DNA from: Bacteroidales bacterium
Lineage (GTDB): Bacteria; Bacteroidota; Bacteroidia; Bacteroidales; UBA932
Direction of reading: 5' to 3'
NCBI GenBank assembly: GCA_023667095.1
Contig: JAMPAT010000001.1
Span: 85,706 to 149,705, forward strand
DNA length: 64,000 nucleotides
Below the pieces are notes generated by a model. That model did not search any database. It worked only from the letters and a program-made list of their open reading frames with translations, and was not told the DNA's origin. Each line of letters opens with the position of its first letter. Position 1 is the first letter of the stretch. The position numbers and the translations under genes were made by a program. Shown here in pieces: positions 1-7,727 of this stretch.

Positions 1-335
1 CGAAGACATGGAAAATACGCAACAGGAAGCACATCATAGGGACAGGTTGGCATAATAAGACACCAACCGGAGACGGCAATCGTTCTCCCAGACAATATTT
101 AGCACACAGATGATGCAGGTTGGTCAACGCCCTTGCCTACCTGGGACGAAGACATGGAAAATACGCAACAGGAAGCACATTCAAGGTACAGGTTGGCATA
201 AAAAGATACCAACCGGAGACGGCAATCGTTCTCACAGGCAATATTTAGCACACAGATGGCGCTGGTTGGTCTGTGTTCTTGCCAACCGAGGACGCAGAGA
301 TGGAAAATACGCAAGGAGAGCCACAGAAATCGCAT
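1..335. repeat. 73-bp hairpin repeat array (left edge, partial)
   Basis: The motif (C)AGGTTGG or CTGGTTGG recurs at 43, 116, 189 and 262, exactly 73 bp apart, and alternate units are most alike, giving a 146-bp higher-order period (compare 1-34 with 147-180). Each left arm is followed 12-17 bases later by CCAACC or CCTACC, so every unit can form a short hairpin. The array begins upstream of the window. The arm sequence, unit length and an ATGGAAaaTacGCAAcaGG-like tail resemble the 74-bp array at 39376-40295, so I regard the two as one repeat family. Function is unknown. Confidence 0.8.
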
Positions 336-1050
336 TCCCGATGTAGGCATGAAACGCACAATCTGCTGACACTTCATGCAAATCCCAAAGTGGAGCAGAA
401 TTTTTCCAGCAATTTTTCATTATACCTGTCCCTCAGGACATTGAGAATCACAAAAAACGGCCACACCAGCCAAAATCCAAAGGCAACGGTATATGGACAA
501 TATCGGCAAAGCCCATAAAAGCGGCACCCGGCAAATACCCAATGGAGATTTGTCCGGATATACAGCCACAGATTGACGCATAATCTCCATGCCTCATCCA
601 ACATAGCAGTAGCCACAAAGCCCAGACAGCTGCATAGGCTGCCATACAGTCCAATTGGCATATCAGATAAACAAAACATTCCCAAGGCCCTGTCACAAAA
701 GTTTACAAGACAGTCCATTGCCCAGTACAAAGGCAGACCTCTTCAAAAAAGGAATAGCACTAAGCTGAGCACGGAACAAAGCCGGAGTCCATAATTGAAC
801 GGAAAATGGAAAGCAGACAGACAGCAGACATATACAGTCTGGCCAGATACCTTTAGATAGCAGTAAAACCGGACTTGACCAAGGAAATCAGGAAGACCGA
901 TCTCCCAAGACAAAGACAGTTCACTCAAAAAAGGAATAGCACCAAGCTGAGCACGGAACAAAGCCAGAGCCCATAATTGAGCGGAAAATGGAAAGCGGCC
1001 AGACAGCAACTATGTCATGCCAGGAATAAGCCACCTTCCATCGCATCATC
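336..1050. other. Gene-free stretch with an 85-bp direct repeat
   Basis: No convincing gene is seen. Bases 743-827 and 925-1009 are near-identical direct repeats offset by 182 bp. Minus-strand reading frames here are open but rich in Cys, Trp and Phe, lack a secretion or domain pattern, and the duplicated part is read in different frames in the two copies. That argues against coding. It may be a decayed continuation of the array to the left. Confidence 0.5.
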
Positions 1051-1884
1051 CTACAGTCCTTTGGAATCGTAGTCAAACTGACGGCGGAAAGCGACAGGAC
1101 GGTCAGTTGCCACAACATCGACCTTAAGGTCAACGGCCTTCTGGTTTGCTTCAGTCATGTCATCCAGCCCGAGACACAAGGCAAGTACCTGCAGGCCCTT
1201 TGAATGGCATTTCTTCACAAATTCAGGAGTAAGAAGATTGATGCGGCACACTATTACATCCGGTTTAAGCTCAGCCATTATCCTGTCAAAGTCATCAAGG
1301 TTACGTACGTATGCCTGCAACTTCTTTATCTCAGGAAACTCCTCACGGAAAGCCTTCACGTCTTCTTCCCTCCCGAATGTAAAGGATGTACGCTCCAGCA
1401 TATCCTCTGCCTTCAGGAGATCAACCAGGTCACGGTACCTTCCGTCACGGTAGTCAATCGTGATGTCCACTCCCCCATCATGCGCCTTCCTAAGGATTTC
1501 CGCAAATCTCGGAAGCTTCTGTCCGGCCCATTCCGGTCCGAACCACGCTCCCGCATCAAGTGTGTCAAGGACTGCAGCAGGATAGTCCCCCGGCTTTCCC
1601 GTACCGTTTGTAGTCCTGTCGAGAGTCCAGTCATGCAGCAGGAAGAATACGCTGTCCAAACTCATCGCCACATCAAGTTCCATGACATCTACGCCATAGC
1701 GTATACAGCTGTCAAGTGAAGCCATTGTGTTTTCCGGTGCTATGCAGTTGGCACCACGGTGTCCGCTGACCAGAGGGTAGCCACGCACTTCAGACGGGAG
1801 CTTGGCTACCGTACCGCAAGAATACAGCCCGGCCACAGAAACAAAAAGCAAAAGCCCCCTAAAACCTTTTCCCAAAATACTCAT
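1051..1884 (-). CDS. Glycerophosphodiester phosphodiesterase lipoprotein
   Basis: A 277-residue GDPD-family protein that should hydrolyse glycerophosphodiesters to glycerol-3-phosphate plus an alcohol, in a metal-dependent reaction on a TIM barrel. Seen: HRGA with H42/R43, APENT at 50-53, MELDV giving E69 and D71, and LHD at 83-85, which are the canonical active-site positions. The start at 1884 (ATG) gives a short basic and hydrophobic signal ending in YSC, with lipidation at C23. The longer open frame starts at a TTG and would bury this signal. It is the last gene of the minus-strand group after queE (83-bp gap). A second GDPD domain occurs in PUL 3 at 48606-50552. The substrate is unknown. 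Confidence 0.9.
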   Translation of the reverse strand: MSILGKGFRGLLLFVSVAGLYSCGTVAKLPSEVRGYPLVSGHRGANCIAPENTMASLDSCIRYGVDVMELDVAMSLDSVFFLLHDWTLDRTTNGTGKPGDYPAAVLDTLDAGAWFGPEWAGQKLPRFAEILRKAHDGGVDITIDYRDGRYRDLVDLLKAEDMLERTSFTFGREEDVKAFREEFPEIKKLQAYVRNLDDFDRIMAELKPDVIVCRINLLTPEFVKKCHSKGLQVLALCLGLDDMTEANQKAVDLKVDVVATDRPVAFRRQFDYDSKGL

Positions 1885-1967
1885 GATAAGTGTATTAATA
1901 GCATTAAACATATACAAGCCAACATAAAAGGAAACTAAATAAGGCAAAACGTCTCAACAACATGACA

Positions 1968-2744
1968 CTATACCCCTTTCCTGTTGTCATACACGTCAAT
2001 CTGCAGGCGTCCGCCATATCTTACATCATGCTCTACAGCCATTTCCAGCACAGCCTGCTTTCTCTCCGCATTAAGTTCCTCACGTGTCTGCCCCTCCGGC
2101 ATAATGATGACACGCTGCCTGTCCACAAGGCCCGGACGGATAAAGTCCTCCTGGATTTCGTTCCAGTCAGCCTCACCCCTTACCACAAACTTGAACCATG
2201 CTTCGCGCGCCATCTTCATCTGCAAAAGGGCAGCAGGATTATATCTTTTCTCCTGTGCGACACCGGAATGCGACAGTTTCGGAGAATTGTTCCAGCACCC
2301 TGCCATATCCCACAATGCAGAATTGCCCTCACTGACAGGCAATGTACATTCATTCTCCACCTCGACAAAAGGTCCCGGCACACATTCCTCTGACAGCAAT
2401 CCGAGAAATTCCGTCAATGCATCCTGCTGAAGCATAGGCGACCCTCCTGTCACGACAAGATGATGTCCCCTCTCCAGACGCTCCATAATCCCCTCCTTCC
2501 GGAAAATTCCGGCAAGCTGCCCTGTGGATAGCCGGCATGACTTGCCCCAGATATCAATTGTGTCACACCAGATACATCCAAGATGACAGCCGGACAGGCG
2601 GAGGAATACAGAGGGGCAGCCGGCATAGGGTCCTTCTCCCTGTACCGCATCCACGAACAGTTCACACACAGACAGCTGCATTCTGCCGTCAGGCTCTCCA
2701 GGAAGAATACCTTTTTCCCCTGGCCTTATTATATATCTTGCCAT
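1968..2744 (-). CDS. queE: 7-carboxy-7-deazaguanine synthase (radical SAM)
   Basis: A 258-residue QueE-type radical SAM enzyme that converts 6-carboxy-5,6,7,8-tetrahydropterin to 7-carboxy-7-deazaguanine for queuosine and preQ0/preQ1 synthesis in the cytoplasm. Seen: an N-terminal QGEGPYAGCPSVFLRLSGC stretch, then the [4Fe-4S] ligands C53, C57 and C60 in a CxxxCxxC arrangement, followed by the VVTGGSPMLQ loop of the SAM-binding region and VEVENECTLP. The ATG at 2744 lies just before the conserved core. It sits 136 bp downstream of queD, the enzyme that makes its substrate, on the same strand, which strongly supports the assignment. Confidence 0.93.
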   Translation of the reverse strand: MARYIIRPGEKGILPGEPDGRMQLSVCELFVDAVQGEGPYAGCPSVFLRLSGCHLGCIWCDTIDIWGKSCRLSTGQLAGIFRKEGIMERLERGHHLVVTGGSPMLQQDALTEFLGLLSEECVPGPFVEVENECTLPVSEGNSALWDMAGCWNNSPKLSHSGVAQEKRYNPAALLQMKMAREAWFKFVVRGEADWNEIQEDFIRPGLVDRQRVIIMPEGQTREELNAERKQAVLEMAVEHDVRYGGRLQIDVYDNRKGV

Positions 2745-2880
2745 ATCCAGATATTATCAGGTACAACATTCAGGCTGGACCACAATAGTCCCAGCAGTGT
2801 CCGGAATGCCCGCTATAGGCTGCAATGGCTTCGAGACAAACCCGTAAGGCTTTTAAATGTAGCACAAAGTCATTTTTGAA

Positions 2881-3510
2881 TCATCGCTGACAGCCACAGA
2901 CAGGTTCTCCATAATTGAATGTCCGCTGCTCGCGGGAAGCCATGATGCCGTCCGGAGCAGCGAGAAGGGCATCCCATGTCTCTTTCCAGCAGGCATTCTC
3001 CTCCATGATTCCAGGAGAGAAGACTGCGCTGCGGGCCATATCTGCCATTCCCCGGAGCAATCCATCGTCATCGGCCTCTGTCTCTGCCCATCCTGTCTCC
3101 GTCTCATGCACACGCACAGAATACACTTTTACCTCACCCTGGCCGTTCACCGGCACGGTATTATTCAATATCCCCTGCACAGCCACATGGAAAAACAGCG
3201 CAAGATTCTCCGCAGATGGAGAAAACGGCAGCTCAATCCACCTATCATTCTCATTCCTTATGAACTCAACAAATCCCCCCTTGTCCCCGGACCATATTAT
3301 ATAGGAATGGTCAAAGGAATCCAACAGCGAGGCCACACGCCCTTTCAGCAACCCGAAGTCCATGACCATACCGGCATTGTCAAGCCCACGCGCCTGGAGG
3401 ACAAGCTCGACCTTGAATGAATGTCCATGTATATTCCGGCGGCATCGGACTGTGCTGCATCCCCTTACTATATGTGCAGCCTCAAATTTGAATAATTTCC
3501 TTATCTTCAT
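2881..3510 (-). CDS. queD: 6-carboxytetrahydropterin synthase
   Basis: A QueD/PTPS-family enzyme (209 residues) that makes 6-carboxytetrahydropterin from dihydroneopterin triphosphate. Seen: FEAAH (H13) and HGHSF (H28, H30) as zinc ligands, C23 as the likely catalytic cysteine, a SAENLALFF segment, and a conserved VHETE near the C-terminal half. A roughly 60-residue C-terminal extension makes it longer than the usual 120-150 residue enzyme. I chose the ATG at 3510; a TTG three codons upstream is possible. It follows the DUF1963 gene with a 5-bp gap and precedes queE, so the three are probably cotranscribed. Confidence 0.92.
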   Translation of the reverse strand: MKIRKLFKFEAAHIVRGCSTVRCRRNIHGHSFKVELVLQARGLDNAGMVMDFGLLKGRVASLLDSFDHSYIIWSGDKGGFVEFIRNENDRWIELPFSPSAENLALFFHVAVQGILNNTVPVNGQGEVKVYSVRVHETETGWAETEADDDGLLRGMADMARSAVFSPGIMEENACWKETWDALLAAPDGIMASREQRTFNYGEPVCGCQR

Positions 3511-3515
3511 GATTT

Positions 3516-4121
3516 TCAACAGGAAAGATAACCTTTCGCGCGTTTCCAGTTCCCAAATTTCAGGTCATCTCTGCCGATGGCAATGTCAAATGAATGCCCT
3601 TCCGGAAATCCGAGTCCGGAAATATGCGCATCTGCGGCATCGACATGGAGCAGTCCGGCAAAATCCCCGAAAGTTCTTCCAAGAAGCCTTGTACATGCAT
3701 CTCCATCACCGCACCGCGAAAATTCCATCTTAATGGCAGGCAATGCCAGAGGTGCATCTTCATCATCAACCATTATATATGACTCAAATGTCTCAGGATT
3801 GACCTGTTTGGCATATTTCACAAGCACTGTCCCCTTAGGCCACTCCCCCGCACCATTATGGCAAGGGGCCTCATAGCCAAGATATCCATCAAGTGCTGCG
3901 AAAAAATACAGCATACCTTCCTTAGGAAGGGGTCCGTCAGCATCAAGTTCTGCAATATCTGCACAGTCCACCTGGCAAAGGAATGTCAATGGATATTCAT
4001 TCCCGTCAGTATCCTTCATCATAGGATAAGGCATATCCTTCGGCATATCGGGATCTCCCCACCATTTGCTGCAGCAGAACAGCCTTGATTCAGTCCCGGA
4101 CAAAGTAATTTTTATTGCCAT
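3516..4121 (-). CDS. DUF1963 (YwqG-like) protein
   Basis: A 201-residue cytoplasmic protein resembling the DUF1963/YwqG family. Seen: SKWWGDPDMP near the N-terminus, LTFLCQVDCADIAELD in the middle, and a GMLYFFAALDGY stretch after a LPKEG turn, the family's typical order. The biochemical role of the family is not established. The ATG at 4121 is preferred over an upstream in-frame start because a consensus -7 promoter element (4139-4146) lies just upstream of it. It heads the group with queD and queE, but no link to deazaguanine synthesis is evident in its sequence. Confidence 0.8.
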   Translation of the reverse strand: MAIKITLSGTESRLFCCSKWWGDPDMPKDMPYPMMKDTDGNEYPLTFLCQVDCADIAELDADGPLPKEGMLYFFAALDGYLGYEAPCHNGAGEWPKGTVLVKYAKQVNPETFESYIMVDDEDAPLALPAIKMEFSRCGDGDACTRLLGRTFGDFAGLLHVDAADAHISGLGFPEGHSFDIAIGRDDLKFGNWKRAKGYLSC

Positions 4122-4138
4122 ATCAAATAATTTTTGCG

Positions 4139-4168
4139 CAAAGTTAACCATTAATCGCAATCTTCAAT
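4139..4168 (-). promoter_or_regulatory. Bacteroidota-type promoter for DUF1963-queD-queE
   Basis: Read on the minus strand, TAACTTTG (4146-4139) matches the -7 consensus TAnnTTTG, with an ATTG about 18 bases upstream in the -33 position. Transcription would start a few bases before the ATG at 4121. Confidence 0.6.
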
Positions 4169-4222
4169 AAAAATGTACGACGCCCCATCTGAGACCGGGG
4201 GCTGGACATCAATAATGGAGCC

Positions 4223-4393
4223 TCAATATTGGCCGTGTCCCGTTTCTTTAACGGCATCGCCGGTTTCCTGCTCCTGCAACTTCTTCCTGTAGGCCTCCAT
4301 GCACTTTTTCCATGCTGCCTGCCTTGCTCTCTGCTCCGCAGCCTTGCGCTCCCGGTAAGCCTCCATTTTCTTTTCGAGATAGTTATCTGCCAT
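4223..4393 (-). CDS. Small charged helical protein
   Basis: A 56-residue protein starting at ATG 4393. It begins MADNYLEKKMEAYRER and continues with Lys, Arg, Glu, Gln and Ala to the end, with two similar KKMEAYR / KCMEAYRKK segments, predicting one long amphipathic helix or coiled coil. Short proteins with a DNYLEK-type start occur in Bacteroidota genomes, but I know of no assigned function. A good -7 element (TAACTTTG, 4422-4415) precedes it, which supports expression and decides the start against the longer open frame. Confidence 0.6.
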   Translation of the reverse strand: MADNYLEKKMEAYRERKAAEQRARQAAWKKCMEAYRKKLQEQETGDAVKETGHGQY

Positions 4394-4414
4394 TGTTTTT
4401 CCGTTTTTCGCCCG

Positions 4415-4422
4415 CAAAGTTA
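4415..4422 (-). promoter_or_regulatory. -7 element for the 56-residue protein
   Basis: TAACTTTG on the minus strand matches TAnnTTTG exactly, 21 bases before the start codon. The -33 box is poor. Confidence 0.5.
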
Positions 4423-4520
4423 GGAAATATATGCCTTTCCGTATTGCAAGAATGCAGAAATTCATATATTTGTCCTTACGGACATATAAACGGCTGGGCT
4501 TCGGCATAATCAAAACAAAT

Positions 4521-4553
4521 TTTGCTTCTGCTCTCAGCTTTTCCGTATATTTG
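4521..4553 (+). promoter_or_regulatory. Bacteroidota-type promoter
   Basis: TTTG at 4521-4524 and TATATTTG at 4546-4553, spaced 21 bp apart, match the -33/-7 consensus. The ATG of the next gene is at 4576. Confidence 0.75.
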
Positions 4554-4575
4554 TATGATTTATAATAATTTCTAC

Positions 4576-5193
4576 ATGAAACGTATATTGTTTACAGCTG
4601 CCATACTTATGGCCTGCCTATGCGGAGAAATTTCCGCGCAGAAGAAAAACCAGCCTGTTGCAGAAGGCGAATTTGCAGACTGGAGAGGACTTATGGACTA
4701 CATCAACATCCAAAGGGCATTCAGTATCAATGAATACGATACTATCTTCATTGCGCCTGTCAACACAGAAAAGATCAAGATGCCGGACAAGGAAGACAAC
4801 ACATACGAGCCTACCGTAAGAGTACTTGCACAATCATCGGAGCTGAGTGCAGAATACATGAAAAAGCCTTTCAGGAAGATGGATATGGAAATATCTGCAA
4901 TAAAGGACCAGGAGGAAACCAAAGGCAAAAAGGCCCTCATAGTGAATATGGCAGTGGACGAACTTGACGCCGGAAACAGGGCTTTAAGGATATGGGTCGG
5001 ATTCGGAGCCGGAAATGCAGGAGTAACAATGTCAGGGACTGTATCAGACTCAGAGACAGGAGAGCTACTTATATCATTCAGGCATAGAAGAATTGCTCCA
5101 CTTAACCCTTCAAGCCATGAAAAGGTCCTGAAGGCTCTGCTGAAAGAAGTGAACGAAGATCTGGCCAAGACACTTCTGCAGTTCCATCAGTGA
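4576..5193 (+). CDS. Secreted protein of unknown function (DUF4410-like)
   Basis: A 205-residue protein with a Sec signal (MKRILFTAAILMACLCGEISA then Q), so exported. The body carries WRGLMDYINIQRAFSINEYDTIFIAPVNT and, near the end, GTVSDSETGELLISFRHRR and a helical tail with repeated Lys/Leu. The 'modulation of a secreted component with a late GxxxDxxTGE strand' pattern recalls DUF4410/GNA1162-like lipoproteins, but the resemblance is loose. The start is fixed by the signal peptide and by the promoter 23 bases upstream. It is monocistronic; the tRNA-Phe unit follows with its own promoter. Confidence 0.65.
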   Translation: MKRILFTAAILMACLCGEISAQKKNQPVAEGEFADWRGLMDYINIQRAFSINEYDTIFIAPVNTEKIKMPDKEDNTYEPTVRVLAQSSELSAEYMKKPFRKMDMEISAIKDQEETKGKKALIVNMAVDELDAGNRALRIWVGFGAGNAGVTMSGTVSDSETGELLISFRHRRIAPLNPSSHEKVLKALLKEVNEDLAKTLLQFHQ

Positions 5194-5318
5194 TTTATGA
5201 GCATAGGTTCTCTCCGTCCAAGGCATGAGACAATGTCTGTGCGGTGAAGCCATATCATTCCCGGGAAGTCCAGCAGACAAAGAAAATTTATATTTTTGCG
5301 AAAATTTTCCATAAAAAA

Positions 5319-5349
5319 TTTGCAGAGTAAAAAATTTTGCCTACCTTTG
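5319..5349 (+). promoter_or_regulatory. tRNA-Phe promoter
   Basis: TTTG at 5319-5322 and TACCTTTG at 5342-5349 with a 19-bp spacer are a full match to the Bacteroidota promoter consensus, 45 bases upstream of the mature tRNA 5' end. Confidence 0.8.
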
Positions 5350-5394
5350 CAATCCCAAACGAAAAGAATGGGAGTGAGTTCTTTAAAAAGCAAT

Positions 5395-5467
5395 GGTGTC
5401 ATAGCTCAGTTGGTAGAGCAAAGGACTGAAAATCCTTGTGTCCCTGGTTCGATTCCCGGTGACACCA
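5395..5467 (+). tRNA. tRNA-Phe (GAA)
   Basis: A 73-nt cloverleaf. The acceptor stem GGTGTCA pairs with TGACACC, discriminator A. The D arm contains AGCTCAGTTGGTAGAGC, the anticodon loop CTGAAAA gives anticodon GAA, and the T arm contains GGTTCGATTCC. The 3' CCA is not encoded. Confidence 0.97.
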
Positions 5468-5475
5468 CAAAATAT

Positions 5476-5522
5476 AAAGCCTTGATAATCAATAACAAAT
5501 ATGATTATCAAGGCTTTTTTTT
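5476..5522 (+). terminator. Rho-independent terminator of tRNA-Phe
   Basis: A 15-bp perfect stem (AAAGCCTTGATAATC with GATTATCAAGGCTTT, arms starting at 5476 and 5503) and a run of eight T begin nine bases after the tRNA. Confidence 0.92.
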
Positions 5523-5530
5523 CAGACCCG

Positions 5531-5577
5531 AAAGTGCATGATATTTTGCTCAAAAAAAGCAGTATCATGCACTTTTT
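5531..5577. terminator. Second hairpin, possible bidirectional terminator
   Basis: AAAGTGCATGATA (5531-5543) pairs perfectly with TATCATGCACTTT (5563-5575), with a short inner TGCT/AGCA helix and T/A runs on both sides. It could stop transcription from either direction. No gene lies between it and 5899, and nothing else recognisable is seen in that gap. Confidence 0.6.
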
Positions 5578-5899
5578 GTCATGTCTTGCATAAAGATGCA
5601 CTGCTATACTTGCAAAAACACTTGCCAATGGGCGAGCACACAAAAGTGCAATAGAAAGCGTACAATGCGGATTTGCGTGCCTGGTGGCACTAAAAAAGGA
5701 CGCATGAGACACGTTTCCAAAAATTAAATAGCTATTATACAATGAATTAAAATTTTAAAGCGTGCTTACTGAACGGCAAAACCTATACATAGTCCCCATG
5801 TGTTGATTATGTAGCCTTCTCAATTCAGGAAATGAGGTCTTTGCCCAGTTATATCTCGTGTATTATCGGAAAAGGATCTGCATTTTACCAGCATGACAT

Positions 5900-5930
5900 T
5901 TTGAAGACTTGGAGGCATTGACTAAATTTG
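5900..5930 (+). promoter_or_regulatory. Promoter of the Crp/Fnr gene
   Basis: TTTG (5900-5903), 19-bp spacer and TAAATTTG (5923-5930) match the -33/-7 consensus. The ATG is at 5984. Confidence 0.75.
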
Positions 5931-5983
5931 CCGCATCATTTAGAGTTTCAATATTCAGCCGGGGCAGGCACCGGGAGCAGCCA

Positions 5984-6481
5984 ATGAAAAACATCATAGA
6001 AAAGATAAAGGCATCGTACCAGGTTTCAGACGAAGCGATAGACAGGCTCAAGGAGCATCTTGAAATATGCAGTTTCCCTAAGAAGACCCTCCTTGTAGAA
6101 GTCGGGAAGCCATGCCGGCAGGCATATTTCATAGAGAAAGGCATGACACGTTCCTACTGGATTGTCAACGGTGAGGAAATCACGACATCCTTCTCATGGG
6201 AGGGAAGCATTGTATTCAGCATGGATGCAATGTATTACGGCCAGCCCAGCGAAGAATACGTGGAAACAGTGGAGGATGTCACGGCATACCGCATATCAAT
6301 CGATGGACTGACAGGGCTTTTCCGCACAGACATCGGGCTGGCAAACTGGGGCAGGATAATACACCAGGACGAGTACCGCCGTCTGCACCGTTCACACAAG
6401 GAACGTCTTGCCCTGCCGGAAGATACATTGTCCATGCAGACAGACGGCTCCTGCCTGCATATAACGAATTATTTGACTTAG
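5984..6481 (+). CDS. Crp/Fnr-family protein lacking its DNA-binding end
   Basis: A 165-residue protein with the cyclic-nucleotide-binding-type beta-roll of Bacteroidota Crp/Fnr regulators: CSFPKKTLLVEVGKPCRQAYFI, EKGMTRSY, then EEYVETVEDVTAYRI and a dimer-helix region ending SHKERLALPE. Family members continue for about 60 residues with the winged helix-turn-helix. Here the frame departs after LPE and stops at 6481, and no frame nearby restores a recognition helix. The ATG at 5984 was chosen because the consensus promoter ends 54 bases upstream. Expressed or not, it is unlikely to bind DNA. It is probably a recent pseudogene; a role as a ligand-binding or dimer-poisoning fragment cannot be excluded. 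Confidence 0.75.
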   Translation: MKNIIEKIKASYQVSDEAIDRLKEHLEICSFPKKTLLVEVGKPCRQAYFIEKGMTRSYWIVNGEEITTSFSWEGSIVFSMDAMYYGQPSEEYVETVEDVTAYRISIDGLTGLFRTDIGLANWGRIIHQDEYRRLHRSHKERLALPEDTLSMQTDGSCLHITNYLT

Positions 6482-6543
6482 GACAAATGCCAATCGGAAT
6501 CAGATGCCTATATTTGCATTCCAAAAACCCAAAGACTTAAAAG

Positions 6544-7674
6544 ATGCAGCAGAACGCTTTTGTATTCAAGGACACCAAGCCGCACTATGAACTGCTTGAC
6601 GGGCTTAGAGGAGTTGCGGCCCTGCTCGTGATATGGTATCATGTATTTGAGGGATTCGCGACCAGTCCTGCAGACCAGAGATTCAACCACGGCTATCTGG
6701 CAGTGGATTTCTTCTTCATATTGTCGGGATTCGTAATCGGATACGCATACGATGACAGATGGAAAGGCAGGATGACGACAAAGGGATTTTTCATGAGACG
6801 CCTCATCAGGCTGCATCCTATGGTCATAATCGGCATAGTCCTCGGAACAATATCATTTATACTCCAGGGATGCGTACAGTGGGACGGTACATCAGTATCT
6901 CCATTATGGATAATGGCTGCTATGATGATGACCATCTTCATGCTCCCCGCAATCCCGGGTACCGGCCCTGACATACGTGGATATGGAGAGATGTTTCCCC
7001 TCAACGGGCCGCAATGGTCATTGTTCTTCGAATATTTAGGCAATCTAACCTATGCACTTGCAATCCGCAGAATGTCCACAAAGGCACTGAAAGTCCTCGT
7101 TGCCGTATGCGGAGCCGGCCTTGCGGCATATTCCATATTCAATCTCTCAGGATTCCATAATCTCGGAGTCGGCTGGACCCTGGCAGGATACAATTTCCCG
7201 GGCGGACTGCTGCGCATGATGTTCTCATTCCCGATGGGCCTGCTTATGTCAAGGAATTTCAGGCCACGGAAAATCAAAGGCGCATTCTGGATATGCAGTG
7301 CAGCACTTGCCCTGCTTCTGTCAATGCCATACGCCTGCGGCACTGGGCTGCCATGGGTAAACGGGATCTACGATGCCATATGTACAGTCTTAATGTTCCC
7401 ACTCCTTGTATACATCGGTGCCTCAGGCACAGCTGACGGGAAAGCTACGTCCGGAATATGCAGGTTCCTCGGAGAGATCTCATATCCTGTATATATCATC
7501 CACTATCCGTTCATGTACTATTTCTATTCATTGGTATGGAAAAACGGCATAGCATTCAGCCAGGCATGGCCATTTGCCGTGGGGATATTCATCTGCAGCA
7601 TTGCCCTGTCATACATTTTCCTGAAACTGTACGATGAACCTGTAAGGAAAAGGCTCAGCAAAAGGTTCCTGTAG
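6544..7674 (+). CDS. Membrane acyltransferase (acyltransferase 3 family)
   Basis: A 376-residue integral membrane protein of the acyltransferase-3 (OafA/YrhL-like) family, which transfers acyl groups, usually acetyl, to cell-surface glycans or other extracytoplasmic acceptors. Seen: LDGLRGVAALLVIWYH with the family's R-x10-H motif, then FFFILSGFVIGY, RRLIRLHPM, roughly ten hydrophobic segments, and a C-terminal YPVYIIHYPF typical of the family. The ATG at 6544 is 62 bp after the truncated Crp/Fnr frame. A TATATTTG at 6509-6516 may be its own -7 element, though no well-spaced -33 box is present. The acceptor is unknown. It converges with PUL 1. Confidence 0.9.
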   Translation: MQQNAFVFKDTKPHYELLDGLRGVAALLVIWYHVFEGFATSPADQRFNHGYLAVDFFFILSGFVIGYAYDDRWKGRMTTKGFFMRRLIRLHPMVIIGIVLGTISFILQGCVQWDGTSVSPLWIMAAMMMTIFMLPAIPGTGPDIRGYGEMFPLNGPQWSLFFEYLGNLTYALAIRRMSTKALKVLVAVCGAGLAAYSIFNLSGFHNLGVGWTLAGYNFPGGLLRMMFSFPMGLLMSRNFRPRKIKGAFWICSAALALLLSMPYACGTGLPWVNGIYDAICTVLMFPLLVYIGASGTADGKATSGICRFLGEISYPVYIIHYPFMYYFYSLVWKNGIAFSQAWPFAVGIFICSIALSYIFLKLYDEPVRKRLSKRFL

Positions 7675-7727
7675 AGGTCCATGGGTGACAGCAAGCCCAT
7701 ATAATTCAAGTTTCCGGAGCCACTGCG

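Noticed and set aside
374..1009. Minus-strand frames of 88-118 residues rich in Cys/Trp/Phe
   Set aside because: No known domain, unusual composition, and the internal duplication is read in different frames.
5383..5742. Minus-strand open frame overlapping tRNA-Phe (peptide containing GNRTRDTRIFSP)
   Set aside because: This is the well-known artefact produced by translating the antisense of a tRNA; the tRNA and terminator explain the sequence.
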